Below are positions 60,189 to 64,000 of a stretch of DNA of 64,000 bases, piece by piece. Every line of letters begins with the position of its first letter. Position 1 is the first letter of the stretch. The notes under the pieces were generated by a model. It saw only the letters and a program-made list of their open reading frames with translations. It ran no database searches and was not told the origin of the DNA. The stretch is from Paenibacillus macerans (lineage in GTDB: Bacteria; Bacillota; Bacilli; Paenibacillales; Paenibacillaceae): the NCBI RefSeq assembly GCF_900454495.1, contig NZ_UGSI01000002.1:434001-498000 (forward strand), given 5' to 3'. Made by a program: the position numbers and the translations under genes.

Positions 60189-60782
60189 CTAAACGGCGGG
60201 ATTCTGCCCGGAGAACCGCCGGATCAGCGCCGAGCGGGTCATCACCAGCCGCATCGGTACGAGCTTCTCCGCATGGGGAACGATGCGGCTGCGGTTGCTC
60301 GGGTGGAACACCGTTAGCAGCAGACGCAGATACGAAGTCGTCAGCGCGCGGAAGGTGCTGCTTTCCATTTGATGCGTCTCAAAGCCCAACCCGTGCGTGA
60401 TGCCGCGATGCAGCAAAGTGACGCCCTGCAGCGCCTTGACTTGGCTCAGCTGCGGGTTTTTCACCATTTCCGCGCAAATCTGCCGCATGGTGCCCCGCAT
60501 CAACCGGGCGATCATGAGCGCGACCCGGTTTGCTTCGTGGGACTGCAGCAGCGCGAGGATTTTCCGGTTGTCCAAATGCAGTTCCCCGATCCAGTCTCCG
60601 TCATGAATCCACGTTCCGTCCTCGCACAACATACACTTGCCGCGATACTTCGTGACGAACATTTTGCAGATGCCGTATTCCCCGGCATATTTGGAGCGGA
60701 GGCGGCTAAACGCCTCGAATACCTGCTCCCAGCCCATCCAACCCCATTGGACGGCCCGTTTGATTATCGGAACTGGACGCAT
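60189..60782 (-). CDS. YkoP-like protein, unknown function
   Basis: A 197-residue protein with no clear membrane segment. It resembles the YkoP family of Bacillaceae in the middle part (MFVTKYRGKCMLCEDGTWIH, DGDWIGELHLDNRKILALLQ) and the C-terminal half (LLHRGITHGLGFETHQM, TRSALIRRFSGQ). In B. subtilis ykoP sits among envelope genes (ykoN to ykoT). Here it is the last gene of a leftward group with a PAP2 phosphatase and a glycolipid glycosyltransferase, which fits an envelope role. The family call is from memory. Confidence 0.65.
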   Translation of the reverse strand: MRPVPIIKRAVQWGWMGWEQVFEAFSRLRSKYAGEYGICKMFVTKYRGKCMLCEDGTWIHDGDWIGELHLDNRKILALLQSHEANRVALMIARLMRGTMRQICAEMVKNPQLSQVKALQGVTLLHRGITHGLGFETHQMESSTFRALTTSYLRLLLTVFHPSNRSRIVPHAEKLVPMRLVMTRSALIRRFSGQNPAV

Positions 60783-60812
60783 TTCAACTATCTCCTTTCA
60801 AATATTATTCAT

Positions 60813-61358
60813 TCAAGCGGCTCCCGCGAGCAACACGACAAGCAGCGCGGTCAGCGCCCCGATCAGGCCGCCGGCGAGGCAGTCCGAAGGACAATGAACG
60901 CCCAGATAAATCCGCGACATCCCGACGATAAACGCAAGCGGCAGCAGGATTTGAGCCAGGCCGGGGGCGGTGAACAGAAATGGAACGGCGATGGAAAACG
61001 CGGCCGTCGTATGCCCGGACGGAAAGGAGTAATCCTTAAGCGGGCGGATCGAGATCCGGGCTCCCCGGAGCGCTGCGTAGGGACGGGTCCGCTGAAACGT
61101 CCTTTTGACCAGGACGGCCGCCAGATGGCTGAGCGCCAGAGCGCACAAGCTCTTCCAGCCTGCTTTTGGCCAAGGTCCCGCCGCAAACAGGATCACCGAA
61201 AGGGTGACGGCAATCGTAAACGCCGCGCCGCCCAAATGGGTGATTCCCTTCAAGACCAGGTCGAGCGCGGGATGGCTGAGCTTATGATTGCACCAGAAAA
61301 ACAGCCGGTTATCATATTCGCGCAGCCGCTCATAATAGCGATACCTCATGTAAAACAC
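60813..61358 (-). CDS. PAP2-family phosphatase (undecaprenyl-diphosphatase-like)
   Basis: A 181-residue integral membrane phosphatase with about five spans and the three PAP2 motifs: KRTFQRTRP, PSGHTTA, and SRIYLGVHCPSD. These enzymes dephosphorylate lipid pyrophosphates such as undecaprenyl diphosphate or phosphatidylglycerophosphate. The YkoP-like gene starts 30 bases after its stop. It is upstream of no other enzyme, so the lipid substrate is not decided. Confidence 0.9.
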   Translation of the reverse strand: MFYMRYRYYERLREYDNRLFFWCNHKLSHPALDLVLKGITHLGGAAFTIAVTLSVILFAAGPWPKAGWKSLCALALSHLAAVLVKRTFQRTRPYAALRGARISIRPLKDYSFPSGHTTAAFSIAVPFLFTAPGLAQILLPLAFIVGMSRIYLGVHCPSDCLAGGLIGALTALLVVLLAGAA

Positions 61359-61401
61359 TCCACTCCCTTAAAAAAATAACGGACGTGTTCGTGGTGTGCC
61401 G

Positions 61402-61463
61402 TTTGAAAATTTCCCGCCCGCGCGGGACATTCAAACGAGTCCGCTATCCGCCGGAAATTTCCG
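61402..61463 (-). terminator. hairpins between the MFS and PAP2 genes
   Basis: A nested hairpin (GTTTGAA...TTCAAAC around TCCCGC-CC-GCGCGGGA, 61410-61436) and a perfect palindrome CCGGAAATTTCCGG (61450-61463) lie after the MFS gene stop. They probably end or weaken read-through into the PAP2 gene. No long T-run is present. Confidence 0.45.
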
Positions 61464-61489
61464 GTTTATCACACGCTTAAACGGATGGT

Positions 61490-62704
61490 TTAATGCTCTT
61501 GCCCGTAGCGCTCAAGCATTTGTCCGGCCTGGTACCGGACCGGCCGGATCCAGTAGAACAGCATGATGCCGAACAACAGCAAAGCGCTGACGCCGACCGT
61601 GGCCGTTTCGCCGAAGCTTTCGGCAACCCACCCGCCTAAAATCGGCCCGATGATCACGCCAATTCCTTCGATGCCGGACAATACCCCCCAGCCGGTCGCT
61701 TTTTGCTCGGCGGGAACGAAGTAGGACTGAATGGCGTTCCAGGCGGGAAGCACGGCGGCATAAGCCGCGCCGAAGCCCAGGGCCAGCAGCATCGTGCTGA
61801 TCATCTGCCGGGAATAAACGAGCAGCCCAAGGCAGGCGGCCAAAGCGCCGAAGCCGGCGACGAGCAGCCATTTGTGGCCCCATTTGTCGGCCAGGCGGCC
61901 CATGGGGATGAGAAGCAGCACCGTCATCAACCCTCCGCCGAGCAGCACGATCGAGTATGCCGAATAATCCAAAGCCAGATATTCGGAAGCGAAGCTCGGC
62001 AGCACGGGCACCAGCAGTCCGGCGGCCAGCGTCTGCAAAATCATGCCGGGTACGAGCGGTTTTATTTGCGACAGCTTTTGCTGCATTTGCCGCAACTGCT
62101 GCTTAAAAGGAACGGTTCGGATCAAATCCCTGGACCGGAATACGCCGCTCTTTACGGCCGCCAGCGCCCAGCCTCCCGCCCAAAGTCCGGCCAACAGCCA
62201 GAACGACAAGGAGTAGCTCCGGTCGATCAGAAAATTAACGGCAACCGGCCCGAGGCCGAGCGAAACGAGCCAAACCGTGTATACCGCGCCCATTTGCGAA
62301 CCCCGGTGGTCCTCCCGGATTTCCGAGAGGCAGAGCAGCCAGATCGGGGACACGCCTATCCCGAGCAGCCCGGAGCCGGCAATGATCGCCCAGGGTGCGC
62401 TGATGCCGAAGGATACGAACAGCCCAAGCAGTCCGAGCAGCAAAAATGCGTTGAGGATGAGCCGCGCCGGAAACCGGTCAAGCACGTATCCTGCGACGAC
62501 CTTGATCAGGGTGTCGGCCAAATAGTGGATCGACACGGCCGCGCCGACCGCCGCCAGCGTGATATGCCGGTCATTGGCATAGGCGGGCAGGAATGAAATC
62601 AGGAAAGCGCTGCGGGCCATTTCGGTCAGGAACAAAATAGCGGAGCAATGCAGAAAGGAAGGGGGCAGCTTGCTCCAAAATCCTCCTTGCGCGGAATTTT
62701 TCAT
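61490..62704 (-). CDS. MFS transporter beside a glycolipid synthase (LtaA-like by context)
   Basis: A 404-residue major facilitator, 12 spans. Typical blocks: GYVLDRFPARLILNAFLLLG after span 2, CLSEIREDHRGSQMGAVYTV, and GRLADKWGHKWLLVAGFG after span 8. A long polar centre loop (KQQLRQMQQKLSQIKPL) separates the halves. It starts 13 bases after the glycosyltransferase stop, in the order of ypfP-ltaA of Staphylococcus aureus, where LtaA flips diglucosyl-diacylglycerol. Flippase function here is inferred only from this order; a drug or sugar exporter is possible. Confidence 0.82.
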   Translation of the reverse strand: MKNSAQGGFWSKLPPSFLHCSAILFLTEMARSAFLISFLPAYANDRHITLAAVGAAVSIHYLADTLIKVVAGYVLDRFPARLILNAFLLLGLLGLFVSFGISAPWAIIAGSGLLGIGVSPIWLLCLSEIREDHRGSQMGAVYTVWLVSLGLGPVAVNFLIDRSYSLSFWLLAGLWAGGWALAAVKSGVFRSRDLIRTVPFKQQLRQMQQKLSQIKPLVPGMILQTLAAGLLVPVLPSFASEYLALDYSAYSIVLLGGGLMTVLLLIPMGRLADKWGHKWLLVAGFGALAACLGLLVYSRQMISTMLLALGFGAAYAAVLPAWNAIQSYFVPAEQKATGWGVLSGIEGIGVIIGPILGGWVAESFGETATVGVSALLLFGIMLFYWIRPVRYQAGQMLERYGQEH

Positions 62705-62716
62705 CGTTTCGAACTC

Positions 62717-63859
62717 CTATACTATGAATTGGTTTTCCGCGGCGGGCAGTCCGCGGACCAGCCGCAGCACGTCCTTGACGATCATATCGGCGGCATGCCC
62801 GGCGGCGAGCGCGTCGCATTGCCGCATCATTTTGTCCCGGGTAGCTTCGGAGTCGAGGATTTCGCTCACCAGCGGGAGGAGCTGCCGCACGTGTTTGGCC
62901 ACCGCCGCGGCGCCTTTTCGCTCCAGATAAAGGGCGTTCTCCCGCTCCTGCCCGGAGAACGGCTTGTAAACGACGATCGGCGTACGAATTTGGATCGCTT
63001 CGGATAAAGTGATGCCGCCGGCCTTCGTAATGATGCAGGAGGCGCGCCGCATGCGGTCGTGGACCGCGTCCACGAACCCGAACAGCCGCAGCCGGGGATG
63101 ACCGCCGAACCGGCGCTCCAGTTTCCGCCGCAGCTTGTCGTTCCCCCCGCATACGATGTCGACCCGCACGTCCGGCAAAGACAGCAGGCTTGCCGTCAAC
63201 TGCTGAATATCCGGCAAAGGCACGCAGGCGCCCATCATGACAAGAATGGATCGGGGATGCCGCTGCGCGTCCGGCGGCACCGGAAAGGGCGGCTCGTAAA
63301 ACGGTTCCCGCAGCGGAATGCCGCTGACGGTAATCGTTCCCGGCCGTACTCCCCGCCGGATCATTTCTTGCTTGAGGTCATCGGTGGCCACATAAAACCG
63401 GTCCGGGCGGTTATGCAGCCAGCGGCTGTGCAGGCTGAAATCGGTCACTACGGTAAATAGCGGGATGTGAATACCGTGCTTTTGCAGCTGATGTGAAATT
63501 CCTCCGAACGGGAACGTGCTTACGATGGCGTCCGCCTTTCGTTCCTTCAGGACGGAGATCAATTTTTTCATTCCGAGCACCCCGGCCCACTTGGCCAAAG
63601 CGCTGGTCTCTTCGATATTCCGGGTGGCGTAATACGACCAGCCATAATAGTCCAGACCGTAATTGGAGAAAAAAGGGCTGTATAAATATAAATAACGGGA
63701 AATGGAATTCATGCCGGGGTGGGCTTCCCGATACAAATCGAGAATGCTTGCCGATGCGGCGCCGAGTCGGGCGAAGGCTTGCTGCAGCGTTCGCGACACT
63801 TGAATATGACCGTTCCCGTAACCGGCGGTCAGGATAACGATGCTAATGTCCTGCTTCAT
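62717..63859 (-). CDS. diacylglycerol glycosyltransferase (UgtP/MGDG-synthase-like)
   Basis: A 380-residue GT28-family enzyme. N-terminal MGDG-synthase domain (ILTAGYGNGHIQVSRTLQQA, LYREAHPGMNSISRYLYLY) and C-terminal nucleotide-sugar domain (LVMMGACVPLPDIQQL, DIVCGGNDKLRRKLERRFGG, CIITKAGGITLSEAIQIRTP, and PFSGQERENALYLERKGAA). It should add glucose or galactose from UDP-sugar to diacylglycerol for glycolipid or lipoteichoic acid anchors. Closest named relatives are B. subtilis UgtP and YkoN. The ATG at 63859 follows AGGCAGG. First gene of the leftward group. Confidence 0.9.
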   Translation of the reverse strand: MKQDISIVILTAGYGNGHIQVSRTLQQAFARLGAASASILDLYREAHPGMNSISRYLYLYSPFFSNYGLDYYGWSYYATRNIEETSALAKWAGVLGMKKLISVLKERKADAIVSTFPFGGISHQLQKHGIHIPLFTVVTDFSLHSRWLHNRPDRFYVATDDLKQEMIRRGVRPGTITVSGIPLREPFYEPPFPVPPDAQRHPRSILVMMGACVPLPDIQQLTASLLSLPDVRVDIVCGGNDKLRRKLERRFGGHPRLRLFGFVDAVHDRMRRASCIITKAGGITLSEAIQIRTPIVVYKPFSGQERENALYLERKGAAAVAKHVRQLLPLVSEILDSEATRDKMMRQCDALAAGHAADMIVKDVLRLVRGLPAAENQFIV

Positions 63860-64000
63860 GGTTTATACCTGCCTTTTTTGCTAAAATCGTTCGCGTTTTT
63901 CCGTTCCTTTATTGCACTTCGCTATTCAGTATAAGGGAAGCGCGTGAGGAACCGAACTGGCCGCGCGTCGAGATTTCGCTTCCGACTTAAGTCCAGTAGC
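63860..64000 (-). other. upstream region of the glycosyltransferase gene
   Basis: No gene found. A TATACT near 63930 on the minus strand may be a -10, but no matching -35 was seen. Confidence 0.3.

Noticed and set aside
60012..60317. Plus-strand frame of 101 residues rich in Arg and Gly
   Set aside because: It comes from low-complexity GTGGACGGGAC repeats and runs antisense into the YkoP-like gene.

Overview
The window looks like chromosome of a Paenibacillus or another member of the Paenibacillaceae. The signs are Bacillus-type ribosome binding sites with many TTG and GTG starts, G+C-rich genes separated by A+T-rich promoters, an S-layer-homology protein, VanRS-type two-component genes, several sugar-type ABC importers without their own ATPase, and a regulator plus propeptide pair of the RRNPP quorum-sensing type. 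I saw no rRNA, tRNA, CRISPR array or prophage.

Left part (1-9.6 kb): an ISL3-type transposase remnant at the edge, a 57-residue membrane peptide gene, an AbrB-like regulator, then an HTH-TPR receptor whose 3' end overlaps a 36-residue secreted propeptide gene, with a Tn3-family transposase relic just upstream. Next come a response regulator and histidine kinase, then two sugar-type permeases, a HlyD-like adaptor and a substrate-binding lipoprotein. The first three of these transport genes lie between two copies of a 21-22 bp inverted repeat.

9.6-24.6 kb: an S-layer-homology protein; an A+T-rich three-gene island of unknown exported proteins (11.6-13.9 kb); a proline degradation operon read leftward (proline dehydrogenase, P5C dehydrogenase, glutamate dehydrogenase, ACT-malic enzyme); a divergent RocR-like AAA+ regulator with altered key motifs; a repeat-rich gap; a permease; and a broken RCC1-like gene.

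24.7-46.9 kb: a six-gene envelope-type cluster (glutathionylspermidine-synthase-like ATP-grasp protein, lipoprotein, DUF350 protein, K+ channel); a sugar ABC importer with LacI regulator; a mobile-element patch with an IS1595-like transposase under LexA-type boxes; a truncated sugar permease followed by nanE and a BadF-type kinase; a second repeat-rich gap; an MFS permease; a Fur-controlled siderophore-binding lipoprotein with an AraC regulator; a divergent ohrR and glutathione peroxidase pair with a 24 bp perfect palindrome; and the phosphonate importer phnDCEE.

47-64 kb: a cytoplasmic 5'-nucleotidase-type phosphoesterase, a lipoprotein, a membrane-anchored methyltransferase-like protein, a second ISL3-remnant copy, butanediol dehydrogenase, a DeoR regulator divergent from a complete ugp operon (C-A-E-B, glycerophosphodiesterase, sn-glycerol-1-phosphate dehydrogenase), a third repeat-rich gap, and a leftward group with YkoP-like, PAP2 phosphatase, MFS and glycolipid glycosyltransferase genes. 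The best candidates for something new are the RRNPP pair at 1.2-2.7 kb, the ATP-grasp/DUF350/K+ channel cluster, the RocR-like protein with a changed ATPase core, the SOS-promoter transposase, and the dispersed intergenic repeat family shared by 21.5 and 59.9 kb.
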